A stretch of DNA of 64,000 nt from an uncultured Lactobacillus sp. (GCA_947565635.1 CANOGU010000005.1:1-64000), one strand, 5' to 3'. Positions 30,144 to 40,702 are shown, counted from the stretch's first letter. Numbers and translations are program-made. The notes: generated from the sequence alone by a model not told the origin.

Positions 30144-31982
30144 ATGGATATAAAAAAATTACAAGATTATCAAAAACATATTCGAAATTTTTCAATTGTT
30201 GCCCATATTGATCATGGAAAATCAACGATTGCAGATCGTATTTTAGAATTAACAGATACTGTTTCTGAACGTCAAATGAAAAATCAATTACTTGACGATA
30301 TGCCACTAGAACGGCAACGTGGTATAACTATTAAGCTAAATTCTGTAGAAGTAAAATACCACGCTAAAGATGGTGAAACATATATCTTTCACTTAATTGA
30401 TACTCCAGGCCACGTAGACTTTTCATATGAAGTTTCAAGATCATTAGCGGCCTGTGAGGGGGCACTCTTAGTAGTGGATGCCACTCAAGGTGTACAAGCA
30501 CAAACTTTGGCTAATACTTATTTAGCTATTGATGATGACTTGGAAATTTTACCAGTTATTAATAAGATCGATTTACCATCAGCTGATCCCGAAATGTGTA
30601 AAAATGAAATTGAAGAGATGATTGGTCTTGATGCTTCAGATGCAGTAGAAGTTTCAGGAAAAACAGGTCAAGGTATTCCTGAATTACTAGAAGAAATTGT
30701 GAAAAAAGTACCTGCACCTGACGGTGACCTCAATGCCCCATTAAAGGCTTTGATTTTTGATTCAAAATATGATGATTATCGCGGTGTTGTTTTATCTGTT
30801 CGAATTGAAGAGGGAACGGTTAAACCAGGCGATAAAATTCGTATTATGAATACTGGAAAAGAATTTGAAGTAACAGAAGTAGGTGTTTCAAGTCCACATC
30901 CAGTTAAAAAAGATATGCTTATTGCTGGGGACGTAGGATATTTAACTGCTAACATCAAATCAGTTCGTGAAACTCGTGTTGGTGATACCATTACTAGTGC
31001 TGAAACTCCAACTGAAAAGCCACTTCCAGGTTATCGTCAAATTCCACCAATGGTTTACTCTGGTATGTATCCAGTTGACAATCAAAAGTATGATGATTTG
31101 AAAGAAGCGCTTCAAAAGTTACAATTGAATGATGCTGCTTTAGAATTTGAACCTGAAACATCTCAAGCTTTGGGCTTTGGTTTCCGGTGTGGATTTTTAG
31201 GATTGCTTCATATGGACGTTGTTCAAGAAAGACTTGAGCAAGAGTTTGGTATGGATTTAATCATGACCGCACCAAGTGTAGACTATCATGCTATTATGAA
31301 CGACGGATCAACTAAGCTGATTGATAACCCAGCTGATTTGCCTGATGCTGGTGAATATAAGGAAGTTCAAGAGCCTTATGTTAAAGCAGAAATTATGGTG
31401 CCAAATGATTTTGTGGGACCAGTAATGGAATTATGTCAGCGAAAGCGCGGCGAATTTGTAACTATGGATTACTTAGATAAGTATCGAGTAAATGTTATTT
31501 ACAATATGCCATTAGCCGAAATTATTTATGATTTCTTTGATGAATTAAAATCTTCAACTAAGGGCTATGCATCCCTTGATTATGAGATAACTGGTTATCG
31601 TGCAACGGACTTAGTTAAAATTGATATGCTTCTTAATAAAGAACCTATCGATGCTCTCAGCTTTATTGCACACCGTGAAGAAGCACAAAATCGTGCTCGT
31701 CAAATGACAACAATGCTGAAGAAATTAATTCCGCGTCAGAACTTTGAAGTTGATATTCAAGGTGCCATTGGAGCTAAAATTATTTCTCGTGCAACCATTA
31801 AACCATATCGTAAAGATGTTACTTGGAAGATTCATACCGGTGACCCTGATCGACGTGCAAAATTGCTTGAGAAACAGCGTCGTGGTAAAAAGAGAATGAA
31901 AGCAGTTGGTAGAGTAGAAGTGCCTCAAGATGCATTTATGGCTGTTTTAAAAATGAACGATGACGATATTAAAGGTAAATAA
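30144..31982 (+). CDS. lepA: Elongation factor 4 (LepA)
   Basis: 612 residues. Ribosome-dependent GTPase linked to back-translocation and initiation. [13 protein letters not shown] (G1), [12 protein letters not shown] (G3), NKIDLP (G4), and the LepA-specific C-terminal domain with RKRGEFV and the basic tail [29 protein letters not shown]. Confidence 0.98.
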   Translation: MDIKKLQDYQKHIRNFSIVAHIDHGKSTIADRILELTDTVSERQMKNQLLDDMPLERQRGITIKLNSVEVKYHAKDGETYIFHLIDTPGHVDFSYEVSRSLAACEGALLVVDATQGVQAQTLANTYLAIDDDLEILPVINKIDLPSADPEMCKNEIEEMIGLDASDAVEVSGKTGQGIPELLEEIVKKVPAPDGDLNAPLKALIFDSKYDDYRGVVLSVRIEEGTVKPGDKIRIMNTGKEFEVTEVGVSSPHPVKKDMLIAGDVGYLTANIKSVRETRVGDTITSAETPTEKPLPGYRQIPPMVYSGMYPVDNQKYDDLKEALQKLQLNDAALEFEPETSQALGFGFRCGFLGLLHMDVVQERLEQEFGMDLIMTAPSVDYHAIMNDGSTKLIDNPADLPDAGEYKEVQEPYVKAEIMVPNDFVGPVMELCQRKRGEFVTMDYLDKYRVNVIYNMPLAEIIYDFFDELKSSTKGYASLDYEITGYRATDLVKIDMLLNKEPIDALSFIAHREEAQNRARQMTTMLKKLIPRQNFEVDIQGAIGAKIISRATIKPYRKDVTWKIHTGDPDRRAKLLEKQRRGKKRMKAVGRVEVPQDAFMAVLKMNDDDIKGK

Positions 31983-31998
31983 GTAACATAACTTTATA

Positions 31999-32028
31999 GA
32001 CGTACCAAGGTTTTGGTACGTCTTTTTT
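31999..32028 (+). terminator. Terminator after lepA
   Basis: GACGTACCAA/TTGGTACGTC stem, four-base loop, six T. Confidence 0.93.
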
Positions 32029-32050
32029 GTTAAAAATCTATCGCTAAGGT

Positions 32051-32101
32051 AATTGATATTCTTTTTCTAAATTTGTGTTAGAATTTATAACAGTATCAAT
32101 T
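32051..32101 (+). promoter_or_regulatory. Sortase promoter flanked by an inverted repeat
   Basis: Extended -10 TGT-TAGAAT at 32076-32084. AATTGATA (32051-32058) and TATCAATT (32094-32101) form an 8-bp inverted repeat enclosing it, so either an operator or a leader stem is possible. Confidence 0.4.
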
Positions 32102-32119
32102 AATTAAGGAATAGAAAAA

Positions 32120-32809
32120 ATGGCACAAACAAAGAAAAATAATTCCAAGAAAACTTGGATCATTAGAATTGCTGCAATTATTTTATTAATTATCGGATTA
32201 GGGATGATTTTCAATAGTCAGATCCGAGATATGATGGTTAGACAAAATCAAACGACTGCCTTAAAAAAGTTGAATAAAGAAACTGTTAAAAAGAATCAAA
32301 AGAAAAAAGGAATGTTTGATTTTTCTAAGGTAGAGGAAATCGACTTTGGTCAAGTAACAAAATCGCGTGTCAATAATACAGCGGATGCAATTGGCGCGAT
32401 TGCGGTTCCCAGCGTAAACATGTACTTACCAATTATGAAAGGGTTAAGCGACGATGCCATGTCAACTGGCGGAGGAACTATGAGACCTGATCAAGTGATG
32501 GGAAAGGGAAACTATCCGTTAGCTGGACACTATATGACTGCTAAGGGAGTATTATTTTCACCACTAGAAAACACTAAAATAGGTGAAAGAGTATATTTGA
32601 CTAATCTAGATAAGATTTATGTCTATCGAATATATATGAAAAAAATTGTTGATCCAACTGCGGTTTGGCTAGTTGATAATACTAAGGAAAATATTGTTAC
32701 TTTAATTACTTGTGCTGATGGCGGAGTTAATCGCTGGGCAATTAGAGGAAAATTAATTGCAGAAGAACCAGCAACAGACAAAAACCTTCAAGTGTTCAAG
32801 CTTAAATAA
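32120..32809 (+). CDS. srtA: Class A sortase
   Basis: 229 residues. Membrane-anchored transpeptidase that cuts LPxTG-type signals and links surface proteins to peptidoglycan. N-terminal basic patch and one membrane segment (about 13-32), linker, then the catalytic domain with His137 (LAGHY), Cys198 (TLITC) and Arg209. No substrate gene is adjacent; this is the housekeeping type. Monocistronic between two terminators. Confidence 0.93.
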   Translation: MAQTKKNNSKKTWIIRIAAIILLIIGLGMIFNSQIRDMMVRQNQTTALKKLNKETVKKNQKKKGMFDFSKVEEIDFGQVTKSRVNNTADAIGAIAVPSVNMYLPIMKGLSDDAMSTGGGTMRPDQVMGKGNYPLAGHYMTAKGVLFSPLENTKIGERVYLTNLDKIYVYRIYMKKIVDPTAVWLVDNTKENIVTLITCADGGVNRWAIRGKLIAEEPATDKNLQVFKLK

Positions 32810-32849
32810 AAGGATTTACTTCTTAATTGAAAGGAAGTAAATCCTTTTT
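32808..32849 (+). terminator. Terminator after sortase
   Basis: Stem GGATTTACTTC/GAAGTAAATCC extended by A-T pairs, 11-base loop, five T. Starts at the sortase stop codon. Confidence 0.9.
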
Positions 32850-32855
32850 AACTTT

Positions 32856-32864
32856 TGCTATAAT
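32856..32864 (+). promoter_or_regulatory. recJ promoter (extended -10)
   Basis: TGC-TATAAT, 45 bases before recJ. Confidence 0.5.
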
Positions 32865-32908
32865 AGAAACTTAGATGTTTATAGATGATTTAGGTGAACT
32901 AGAAAATA

Positions 32909-35179
32909 ATGAAATGGCAACAAAGACAAGCAACTAATTTAGATCAAGAGTTAATTAAGGATTATGGTTTAACTGATATTCAAGCTAAACTTTTTGCTTT
33001 AAGAGGGATAAATACTGCAGAAAAATTAGATTTTTGGTTAAATGCAGACGAAAATGATCTAGCTGATCCTTTTTTGATGCATGATATGGAAAAGACAATT
33101 GATCGAATTAATCAAGCAATTGATAATGGTGAAAAGATAACCATCTATGGTGATTATGATGCGGATGGAATCACAGCAACTAGTATCATGATGGATACTT
33201 TGGAAATTTTGGGTGCCGATGTCCATTTTTTTATTCCCGATAGATTTAAAGATGGTTATGGACCGAACATGACTCGCTATCAAGAGATAGTAGAAGATGG
33301 AACTAAGTTAATTATTACTGTTGACAATGGTGTAACTGGTGTAGAAGAAATAAAGTACGCTCAAGAACATGGTGTCGATGTGATTTTAACTGATCATCAT
33401 ACTTTTCAAGATCAAAAACCAGCAGCCTTCAGTACTGTTCACTGTAATTATCCTGGCCAGAAATATCCATTTGATGATTATTGTGGAGCAGGGGTTGCGT
33501 ATACAATTTGCCGTGCATTAATGCAAGATACAATGCCTGAGCTATTAGATTTGGCCATGATTGGAACAATTGGCGATATGGTAAAGGTTACTGGTGAAGG
33601 CCATATTATTGTAAAACGTGGTTTAGATATTCTGAATCAAACTGAACGACCAGGATTACGCGCTTTGATTAAACAAGCGGGTCTAACTATGGGAGAAATT
33701 ACGGCAACAGATGTTGGCTTTAATATTGCACCTAGATTAAATGCTGTTGGACGTTTGGCAGATGCTAGTTTAGCCGTGGAATTACTTTTAAGTGATGATG
33801 AAGAACAAGCTGAAAAAATAGCCGCTAGGATTGAAGAATTAAATAATGAGAGAAAAGAACTTACAAGTAAAGTTTATGACGATTGTTTAGCTCAAGTTGA
33901 AAAGAATGGCTGGCAGCATCGAAATACTCTAGTTATTTATAATCCTGATTTTCATGAAGGTGTCTTAGGACTCGTAGCAAACAAAGTGGTCGAAAAGTTG
34001 CATAAACCTACTCTTGTCCTCACTAAGGATGAAACTGGTGAATTAAAGGGATCTGGCCGATCAAGCGAAGGATTTAATTTGTTTAATGCTCTAGAGCCAA
34101 TGAAGGATGATCTTTTAGATAAATTTGGTGGTCATGATTTTGCCTGTGGCTTATCTTTAAAAGCCGACAAGCTTGAAGAATTACGAGTACGCTTTGAGGA
34201 TAGTTTTAAACCAAGTACTGATCTTGAGGTAAAAGATTTTGACTTTGAATTAAATTTAAAAGAAGTTACGCCTGATACCATAGCTGAGATTAATCTGGTT
34301 GGTCCATTTGGAACAGGTAATCCTGAACCAATTTTTAGTATTAGTGAGCCCCATATTAAGAGTCTATTTAAAATGGGAAAAGATAAAAATCATGTAAAGT
34401 TTACAGCAGAAAAAAATGCGGGGAAGCTTACAATTGTTGGTTTTAACAAGGGATTTTTAAATCAAACATTACTTCCTTTTATTAAAGAACTTTACGTTAC
34501 TCTTTCTCTTAATAGCTGGAAAAATATTTCGAATGTTCAAGGGATGCTAGCGGGGATTGAATATGGAGCTCCAAAATTAGCTGTTTTTGATGAAGTAATT
34601 GATATGCGGCAAGAAGACTATGTGATGGGATTTGCTGATAAGTATTTGATTTTTGATAAAAAGATTATTCCGTGGGCTAGGAATGGATTAGGGATCCCAG
34701 AAGGAAAGATTAGTCTAGCAAAAGATTACAATGGAGATTCTGAAGTAGTAGCTTTATTAGATACGCCACGCAATCAAATGGAGTTAAATGTTGCTTTGGA
34801 GAAAAAGTATCAACAGCTTTATTTACGCTTTTTATTTGATCAATTACCAATCAATACTTTGCCAAGTAGGGATGCTTTTGGTGCAACTTTAAAATATATC
34901 TATGCACATCCAAACTTAAGTATTGATGATTACCAGGCTGTATCTTCTTATCTTGGTTTAGATTATCAAGCTGTTTTATTTATTTTACGTGTATTTTTTG
35001 AATTGAATTTTGTCTCATTTACTGATGGAAAAATTATCGGGAATAAGAATCCCGAAAGTAAAAAACTAACTGCTTCAAAATATTTTAATAGTATATCCTC
35101 TCAGATAAAATTTACTAATCAGTTAAGAACGATGCCATCAAATCAATTGATTAATTATGTTAAACAATATTTGAAGTGA
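32909..35179 (+). CDS. recJ: Single-stranded-DNA-specific exonuclease RecJ
   Basis: 756 residues. 5'-3' exonuclease in recombination and repair. DHH-domain motifs are seen: YGDYDADGITAT, TVDNGVTG, LTDHHTF, and the DHHA1 block GRSSEGFNL with GGHDFACG. A C-terminal extension of about 200 residues is typical of Firmicutes. No strong RBS before the ATG. Confidence 0.96.
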   Translation: MKWQQRQATNLDQELIKDYGLTDIQAKLFALRGINTAEKLDFWLNADENDLADPFLMHDMEKTIDRINQAIDNGEKITIYGDYDADGITATSIMMDTLEILGADVHFFIPDRFKDGYGPNMTRYQEIVEDGTKLIITVDNGVTGVEEIKYAQEHGVDVILTDHHTFQDQKPAAFSTVHCNYPGQKYPFDDYCGAGVAYTICRALMQDTMPELLDLAMIGTIGDMVKVTGEGHIIVKRGLDILNQTERPGLRALIKQAGLTMGEITATDVGFNIAPRLNAVGRLADASLAVELLLSDDEEQAEKIAARIEELNNERKELTSKVYDDCLAQVEKNGWQHRNTLVIYNPDFHEGVLGLVANKVVEKLHKPTLVLTKDETGELKGSGRSSEGFNLFNALEPMKDDLLDKFGGHDFACGLSLKADKLEELRVRFEDSFKPSTDLEVKDFDFELNLKEVTPDTIAEINLVGPFGTGNPEPIFSISEPHIKSLFKMGKDKNHVKFTAEKNAGKLTIVGFNKGFLNQTLLPFIKELYVTLSLNSWKNISNVQGMLAGIEYGAPKLAVFDEVIDMRQEDYVMGFADKYLIFDKKIIPWARNGLGIPEGKISLAKDYNGDSEVVALLDTPRNQMELNVALEKKYQQLYLRFLFDQLPINTLPSRDAFGATLKYIYAHPNLSIDDYQAVSSYLGLDYQAVLFILRVFFELNFVSFTDGKIIGNKNPESKKLTASKYFNSISSQIKFTNQLRTMPSNQLINYVKQYLK

Positions 35180-35203
35180 TCATTACTAGTTATAAATTAT
35201 TAA

Positions 35204-35216
35204 AAAGTTCGGTTTA
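35204..35216. promoter_or_regulatory. PurR box-like site upstream of apt
   Basis: AAAGTTCGGTTTA, whose complement TAAACCGAACTTT matches the PurBox core CCGAAC with A/T flanks. It ends 23 bases before the extended -10 element. A purine link for apt makes regulation plausible but a second box is not seen. Confidence 0.4.
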
Positions 35217-35239
35217 AGCCTGATTTTAAAGCAAAAATT

Positions 35240-35280
35240 TGGTAAAATATACAAGTCAAAGACCGCTAGGTCTAATTTTT
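35240..35280 (+). promoter_or_regulatory. apt promoter and leader hairpin
   Basis: Extended -10 TGG-TAAAAT (35240-35248), then within the predicted 5' leader a terminator-like hairpin AGACC-GCTA-GGTCT (35260-35273) followed by AATTTTT. A GAGA...TCTC pairing around the GGAGG site (35284-35308) may also form. Confidence 0.45.
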
Positions 35281-35313
35281 CAATGAGAGTCTAAAATGGA
35301 GGTTTCTCTTTAA

Positions 35314-35841
35314 ATGGCAATTGATTTTAAAGAACACATTGCAAGTGTACAGGATTTTCCAAATAAGGGGATTGTCTTTCGCGATATCACCCCAATTTTG
35401 CAAGATGGGAAATTATATCGCGCTGCTACCCATGAATTAGCTGATTATGCTAAAAGTCGTGGAGCAGAAGTAATTGTTGGACCAGAAGCCCGTGGATTTA
35501 TTGTTGGCTGTCCTGTTGCAACAGAATTAGGAGTTGGTTTTGTACCAGCTCGTAAGCCTCATAAGTTGCCACGCGAAGTAGAAAGTGCTTCTTATGATTT
35601 AGAATATGGTTCTAATGTCTTAGAAATGCATAAAGATGCAATTAAGCCAGGTCAAAAAGTTGTAATCTGTGATGACTTGATGGCAACTGCTGGTACTCTT
35701 CACGCAACTAAGGAATTAATCGAAAACTTAGGCGGAGAAGTAGTAGGGGCAGCATTTTATATTGAATTAACTGATCTTAAGGGAAGAGAACAATTCCCAG
35801 ATTTAGACATATATTCTTTAGTAAAGTACAGTGATGCTTAA
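35314..35841 (+). CDS. apt: Adenine phosphoribosyltransferase
   Basis: 175 residues. Salvages adenine to AMP with PRPP. Motifs: [22 protein letters not shown] and the PRPP loop [23 protein letters not shown] is 12 or so bases before the ATG. Single gene with its own terminator. Confidence 0.97.
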   Translation: MAIDFKEHIASVQDFPNKGIVFRDITPILQDGKLYRAATHELADYAKSRGAEVIVGPEARGFIVGCPVATELGVGFVPARKPHKLPREVESASYDLEYGSNVLEMHKDAIKPGQKVVICDDLMATAGTLHATKELIENLGGEVVGAAFYIELTDLKGREQFPDLDIYSLVKYSDA

Positions 35842-35847
35842 TGCTTG

Positions 35848-35878
35848 AACGGAACTCGATTGAGTTCCGTTTTCTTTT
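35848..35878 (+). terminator. Terminator after apt
   Basis: AACGGAACTC/GAGTTCCGTT stem with GATT loop, then TTTCTTTT. Confidence 0.9.
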
Positions 35879-35896
35879 GCTTATTTTTAATCTCTT

Positions 35897-35925
35897 TTGT
35901 ATTAATTTAACAAAAAGCGCATAAT
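35897..35925 (+). promoter_or_regulatory. Permease promoter
   Basis: TTGTAT (35897-35902), 17-base spacer, CATAAT (35920-35925). Confidence 0.5.
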
Positions 35926-35965
35926 AGTTAATGTTTGTATGAAAGAGGGAGTGTTTTAGTTTTTT

Positions 35966-37474
35966 ATGAAAAAAGACAAATCAGTCAAAATCGGATTAAA
36001 GAGTCTAGTTTTGATGATCTTTTCAGCTATTTTTGGCTTTAGTAATTCTTTAACAGCCTATTACCAAATGGGTTATGCAAGTATTGTGTGGTATATCATA
36101 ACCGCAATTTTATTCTTTTTACCATCAGCTTTAATTTTTGCCGAATATGGTGCAGCTTTTAAAGGAGTTAAGGGTGGAATTTTTTCTTGGCTTAAAGGCT
36201 CAGTTAGTGAAAAAACTGCTTTTATCGGTACTTTTATTTGGTTAGCTGCTTGGGTGGTTTGGCTTGTATCATCGACACAATTTTTCTTAGTATCGGTATC
36301 AACAGCCATTTCAGGCCATGATACTACTCAAAGCTGGCACTTTTTAAATTTGACATCAACACAACTTTTAGGAATTTTAGAAGTAGTATTTTTAGTAGTC
36401 GTAACATTCTTTGCTGCTAAAGGTGTTGATAAGATTGCAGCTGTAAGTAATGTTGGGGGCTTTTTTACTTTAGCCATTACAATTGGTTTTACTTTGGTAT
36501 CAATTTTAGTATTCTTTTTGAATCATGGAAAGTTAGCAGAACCTTTAACAGCTCAATCACTAGTTCATTCACCTAATCCGGCTTTCCAATCTCCAATTGC
36601 CGTTGTATCTTTCATTGTTTATGCTTTGTTTGCTTACGGTGGTCTAGAAACATCAGCTGGTGTGATTGATTCAGTAGATAAACCTGAAAAAACGTTTCCT
36701 AAGGCTTTAATTACTGCAATGATTTGGATGACGGCATTATATGTTTTAAATATTTTGATGTGTGGTGTAGCTGCTAACTGGAGCAGTCAATTAAGTGGTA
36801 AAAATGTTGATTTGGCTAATGTTGAATATGTTTTAATTAACAATTTGGGAGTTGAAACAGGTAAAGCATTTGGACTTTCTCATTCCGCAGCATTAGCTTT
36901 AGGATCTGCTTTTTCCCGTTTTGCTGGATTAGCTGACGTTTTAGCAGGAATTTCAGCAGCATTTTTAATGGTTTATTCACCTGTTAAGTCCTTTATTGAA
37001 GGATGTGATCCAAAACTTCTGCCTAAATCCTTAGTTAAATTAAATCGACACGGAATGCCAGAGCGTTCAATGTGGCTTCAGGCTGTTATTGTTAGTGTTA
37101 TTATTTTATTTATTTCCTTTGGTGGTAACGCAGCCGGACAATTCTATACTATTTTAATGGATATGATGAATGTTTCTTCATCTGCCCCATACTTATTTCT
37201 GATTGGTGCATATCCATTCTTTAAGATGAAAAAAGATATTGATCGCCCATTTATCTTTATTGAGGGTAAAAAACGTGTGTGGGCCGTAACAATTGTTGTT
37301 TGGCTTGTAGTAGCAGTAGGAATCGTCTTTACTTGTATTGAGCCATTATTTACTGGTGATTATGCAACTTCATTCTGGACCGCTATTGGACCAGTGGCAT
37401 TTGGTGTTATCGCTTGGATATATTATTCATATCAAGAAAGAAAACCTGTTACTGTAGTTGGTGAAGAAGAATAA
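35966..37474 (+). CDS. APC family amino acid permease (YjeM-like)
   Basis: 502 residues with about 12 hydrophobic segments. APC superfamily amino acid transporter; the opening MIFSAIFGFSNSLTAYYQMG and FAYGGLETSAGVIDSVDKPEKTFP (substrate-helix region) are typical of the glutamate/GABA antiporter-like YjeM group. Substrate is not deducible. The GAGGGAG motif is 14 bases before the ATG, an unusually long spacing. Flanked by terminators, so monocistronic. Confidence 0.85.
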   Translation: MKKDKSVKIGLKSLVLMIFSAIFGFSNSLTAYYQMGYASIVWYIITAILFFLPSALIFAEYGAAFKGVKGGIFSWLKGSVSEKTAFIGTFIWLAAWVVWLVSSTQFFLVSVSTAISGHDTTQSWHFLNLTSTQLLGILEVVFLVVVTFFAAKGVDKIAAVSNVGGFFTLAITIGFTLVSILVFFLNHGKLAEPLTAQSLVHSPNPAFQSPIAVVSFIVYALFAYGGLETSAGVIDSVDKPEKTFPKALITAMIWMTALYVLNILMCGVAANWSSQLSGKNVDLANVEYVLINNLGVETGKAFGLSHSAALALGSAFSRFAGLADVLAGISAAFLMVYSPVKSFIEGCDPKLLPKSLVKLNRHGMPERSMWLQAVIVSVIILFISFGGNAAGQFYTILMDMMNVSSSAPYLFLIGAYPFFKMKKDIDRPFIFIEGKKRVWAVTIVVWLVVAVGIVFTCIEPLFTGDYATSFWTAIGPVAFGVIAWIYYSYQERKPVTVVGEEE

Positions 37475-37478
37475 ATAA

Positions 37479-37524
37479 GAAAAAAAGACATACTCAACTA
37501 AAAATTGAGGATGTCTCTTTTTTT
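37479..37524. terminator. Bidirectional terminator between permease and cls
   Basis: Stem 37486-37497 / 37505-37516 (one mismatch) with A-run on the left and T-run on the right, so it serves both convergent genes. It overlaps the last bases of cls. Confidence 0.9.
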
Positions 37525-39010
37525 ATAAAATTGGTGATAATAATCTTGAAAAGTATTGTTTAAATTTACGCCAATGAGATTGTTTGTCAAAGTACTCTTT
37601 TGTGAGTAAAGTTGACTCTTTTAAATCTTCTTCAAAAATTTCTTTTAATTCCTTGGTGAGAGCTGCGCTATATGTAAAAGCATTTACTTCAAAGTTTAAT
37701 TGATAACTACGAAAATCTTGATTTGCCGATCCGACTGAAGCAATATTAGAACCGCTAACCATAGTTTTCGCATGAATAAATCCATTATCGTATTTATAAA
37801 CTTTAACTCCTTGATTAACTAGGTACTTTGCGTAGTATTCAGTTGCTCGGTAGACAAAGGGATGATCAGGCATAGAAGGAATCATAATTCGTACATCAAC
37901 GCCACTTTTTGCTGCAATAATTAAAGCCTCTAGGATTGAATCACCTGGAATTAAGTAGGGAGTTTGAATGTAGACGTATTTTTGTGCTTGAGCAATTATT
38001 TCTTCATAAGCTCGCCGAATACCAAAATGACTATTATCTGGTCCAGATGAAACAATTTGCATTGGTACCAAGTCTTTAGATTGAACTACTTTTAATTCAA
38101 ATGTTTCAATTAAGCTATCAATATTATATTTTGGAAGATGAGATTTACGGCAGCTTGTATTCCAATCCATTGCAAAGCGAATTTCCATTAATAAGGCTGC
38201 TTGCCCTACTACGCGTAAATGGGTATCACGCCAGTGTCCAAATTTCTTACTTCGATTAATATATTGATCGCCAATATTGAACCCTCCAATATAGCCAATT
38301 TTATTATCAATGATTACTAATTTACGGTGTAAATGGTAATTAGCACGAGGAGTAGTAAAAAGACGGTTTCCAGCTGTTGAAATGAAAGGTTGCGCTTCTC
38401 CTCCTAAATGACGAAGTTTTTTAAAAAAAGATGGTCGTGTACCACGAGAACCGCTTGCATCATATAAAACTCTAATTTTAACGCCCCGACTGGCTGCTTT
38501 TTCTAAAGCTTGTAAGACCTGATTTCCTAATTGGTCATCATAAAATGTATAAAATTCTACATTAATACTTCTTTTAGCTTCCTCAATATTTTTTATAAGA
38601 TTTGGAAACAAAACTTGTCCGTCGATAAAAGTCTCAACTTCGTTATTAAAAGTTAAAAGGGCATCATCATTGTTTAAATTTAGTTCTACTAGCCGTCTTG
38701 CACGTGGATTCTGAGATTTACTTGGTAGCAAGTCATGGATTCGTAATAGCCTATTTTGTTCATTAAGAAAATGATCACGAATTTTTTTCTGTTCAGTTTC
38801 AATTGAGAAAATATCATCGTGTGATAATTGTCGGCCAGTAAATAAATATAAAACAAATCCAACATACGGTAAGATACATAAAATCAAAAGCCACGCCCAA
38901 GTAGAAGCAATGTCACGATGACTACGAAAAACAGTCCAAATTGCTAGCCCAACATTAATTAACCAAAGAATTTCGATTATCCTTCTAATTATGTCCCAAG
39001 TTAAAATCAT
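37523..39010 (-). CDS. cls: Cardiolipin synthase
   Basis: 495 residues. Two N-terminal membrane segments (about 8-28 and 37-58) then a phospholipase-D fold with two HKD motifs (H228-x-K230...D235 and HAKTMVSGSNIASVGSANQD near 405). Condenses two phosphatidylglycerols to cardiolipin. A GGGGGAAT RBS is seen. Works on the lipid pool fed by cdsA elsewhere in the window. On the minus strand facing thyA. Confidence 0.95.
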   Translation of the reverse strand: MILTWDIIRRIIEILWLINVGLAIWTVFRSHRDIASTWAWLLILCILPYVGFVLYLFTGRQLSHDDIFSIETEQKKIRDHFLNEQNRLLRIHDLLPSKSQNPRARRLVELNLNNDDALLTFNNEVETFIDGQVLFPNLIKNIEEAKRSINVEFYTFYDDQLGNQVLQALEKAASRGVKIRVLYDASGSRGTRPSFFKKLRHLGGEAQPFISTAGNRLFTTPRANYHLHRKLVIIDNKIGYIGGFNIGDQYINRSKKFGHWRDTHLRVVGQAALLMEIRFAMDWNTSCRKSHLPKYNIDSLIETFELKVVQSKDLVPMQIVSSGPDNSHFGIRRAYEEIIAQAQKYVYIQTPYLIPGDSILEALIIAAKSGVDVRIMIPSMPDHPFVYRATEYYAKYLVNQGVKVYKYDNGFIHAKTMVSGSNIASVGSANQDFRSYQLNFEVNAFTYSAALTKELKEIFEEDLKESTLLTKEYFDKQSHWRKFKQYFSRLLSPIL

Positions 39011-39081
39011 TAGAATTCCCCCAAAAGTTTATAATATATAATTCTACCATACCGATGAATATACAAAATGTAGTGTTTGTA

Positions 39082-39111
39082 TTTACCAATACACAAAATA
39101 TATGGTATTTT
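39082..39111 (+). promoter_or_regulatory. thyA-dfrA promoter
   Basis: TTTACC (39082-39087), 18-base spacer, extended -10 TGG-TATTTT (39103-39111). Confidence 0.5.
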
Positions 39112-39145
39112 AAGATGAAGACGCGGAATAGAAAGAAGAAATAAA

Positions 39146-40102
39146 ATGGCAACTTTAGAGCAACCATATTTAGATTTACTAAGTAAAATAATGAATGAAG
39201 GGCATGACAAGGAAGATAGAACTGGAACAGGTACTAGAAGCCTGTTTGGAGCCCAAATGAGATTTGATTTAAATGATGGTTTTCCGATTTTAACTACTAA
39301 AAAAATACCTTTTGGACTTATTAAGAGCGAATTATTATGGTTTTTACGGGGAGACACTAATATCCGTTTTTTGCTAGAACATAATAATCACATTTGGGAT
39401 GAATGGGCCTTTAAAAACTGGGTAGAGAGCAGTGAGTATCAGGGTCCAGATATGACTAATTTTGGTCTTAGAAGTCAAGAAGACCCAGAATTTAAAAAGA
39501 TCTATCAAGAAGAAATGGAAAAATTTGATCAAAAAGTCCTAGCAGATCAAACTTTTGCAGAAAAGTATGGAAATTTAGGAGATGTTTATGGTGCCCAGTG
39601 GAGACATTGGCAGAAACGTGAGGGTGGTTTTATTGATCAAATTCAAAATGTAATTGATCAAATTAAGAAAACACCATACTCTCGCCGCTTAATTGTGAGT
39701 GCATGGAATCCAGAAGATGTACCAACGTCCGCTTTACCTCCATGTCATGTTTTGTTTCAGTTTTATGTTAATGATGGTCGTTTAAGCCTACAGCTGTATC
39801 AAAGATCCGGAGATATGTTTTTGGGTGTACCGTTTAATATTGCAAGTTATGCTTTACTAGTAAATTTAATTGCACGTGAAACGGGGCTAAAGCCAGGTGA
39901 ATTTATTCATACTTTAGGGGATGCTCATATTTATAAGAATCACTTTAACCAAGTTAAAGAATTATTGAATCGATCTGCATATGATGCTCCTATGCTTTGG
40001 CTAAATCCGGATAAAAAATTAGTACAGGATTTTGAAATGAAAGATATCAAGTTAATTAATTACCGGCATCATGGCACTATTAAGGCGCCGGTAGCCGTTT
40101 AA
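39146..40102 (+). CDS. thyA: Thymidylate synthase
   Basis: 318 residues. Converts dUMP to dTMP, using methylene-tetrahydrofolate. [21 protein letters not shown], catalytic Cys in [11 protein letters not shown] (about 200) and [20 protein letters not shown]. The ~50-residue insertion near 90-140 is the long form found in lactobacilli. Seventeen bases separate it from dfrA, which regenerates its folate. Confidence 0.98.
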   Translation: MATLEQPYLDLLSKIMNEGHDKEDRTGTGTRSLFGAQMRFDLNDGFPILTTKKIPFGLIKSELLWFLRGDTNIRFLLEHNNHIWDEWAFKNWVESSEYQGPDMTNFGLRSQEDPEFKKIYQEEMEKFDQKVLADQTFAEKYGNLGDVYGAQWRHWQKREGGFIDQIQNVIDQIKKTPYSRRLIVSAWNPEDVPTSALPPCHVLFQFYVNDGRLSLQLYQRSGDMFLGVPFNIASYALLVNLIARETGLKPGEFIHTLGDAHIYKNHFNQVKELLNRSAYDAPMLWLNPDKKLVQDFEMKDIKLINYRHHGTIKAPVAV

Positions 40103-40119
40103 ATGTTGAGGAAAGAACA

Positions 40120-40623
40120 ATGATTAGATTTATTTGGGCAGAAGATGAAAATGGATGTATTGGTTACCAAGGTGCTTTGCCCTGGCATTTGCCCGCTGAT
40201 TTAAAACATTTTAAAGAGCTGACTAGTAATCATATTATCGTTATGGGACGAAAAACATTTGATAGTTTTCCAGGATTACTTCCTAAAAGAAAACATATCA
40301 TCCTTTCTACTAATCCAATTTTACAACGTAAATATCAAGATAATTCACGAGTTAAAGTTTTTTCACAAATTAAACAGTTGAAAAATTGGATCGAAGATCA
40401 CACTGAAGAAACAATTGATATTATTGGGGGTGCTGAAGTTTTTAAAGAATTTAAGGATGAAGTAGATGTTCTTGAAAAGACAAAAATTCACCATATATTT
40501 AAGTGTGATACATGGATGCCGGAACTAAAGTACGAAGACTTTAAATTAGTAAATTCCGAAAGTCATCATCCAAATGGAAATAATAAATTTGATTACGACT
40601 TTTTAGAGTATAAGAGAATATAA
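40120..40623 (+). CDS. dfrA: Dihydrofolate reductase
   Basis: 167 residues. NADPH-dependent reduction of dihydrofolate produced by ThyA. IWAEDENGCIGYQGALPWHLPADLKHFK and VMGRKTFDSFP are diagnostic; IIGGAEVF is the second cofactor loop. GAGGAAAG RBS. Confidence 0.97.
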   Translation: MIRFIWAEDENGCIGYQGALPWHLPADLKHFKELTSNHIIVMGRKTFDSFPGLLPKRKHIILSTNPILQRKYQDNSRVKVFSQIKQLKNWIEDHTEETIDIIGGAEVFKEFKDEVDVLEKTKIHHIFKCDTWMPELKYEDFKLVNSESHHPNGNNKFDYDFLEYKRI

Positions 40624-40648
40624 GGAACTTCACTTATAAATTATTTAG

Positions 40649-40693
40649 AAATGCTGATATTTATTACTTTTTTGTAATGGTATCAGCATTTTT
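40649..40693 (+). terminator. Terminator after dfrA
   Basis: AAATGCTGATA/TATCAGCATTT stem with an inner ATTAC/GTAAT pair block, followed by TTT. Confidence 0.85.
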
Positions 40694-40702
40694 ATGTATT
40701 TA

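Noticed and set aside
35260..35280. Purine riboswitch before apt
   Set aside because: The leader after the predicted start is under 65 nt and lacks the three-way junction and conserved loops of the purine aptamer.
36073..36309. 78-codon minus-strand ORF inside the permease gene
   Set aside because: Lies entirely within a well-supported membrane transporter gene, no RBS, composition typical of antisense reading of hydrophobic codons.
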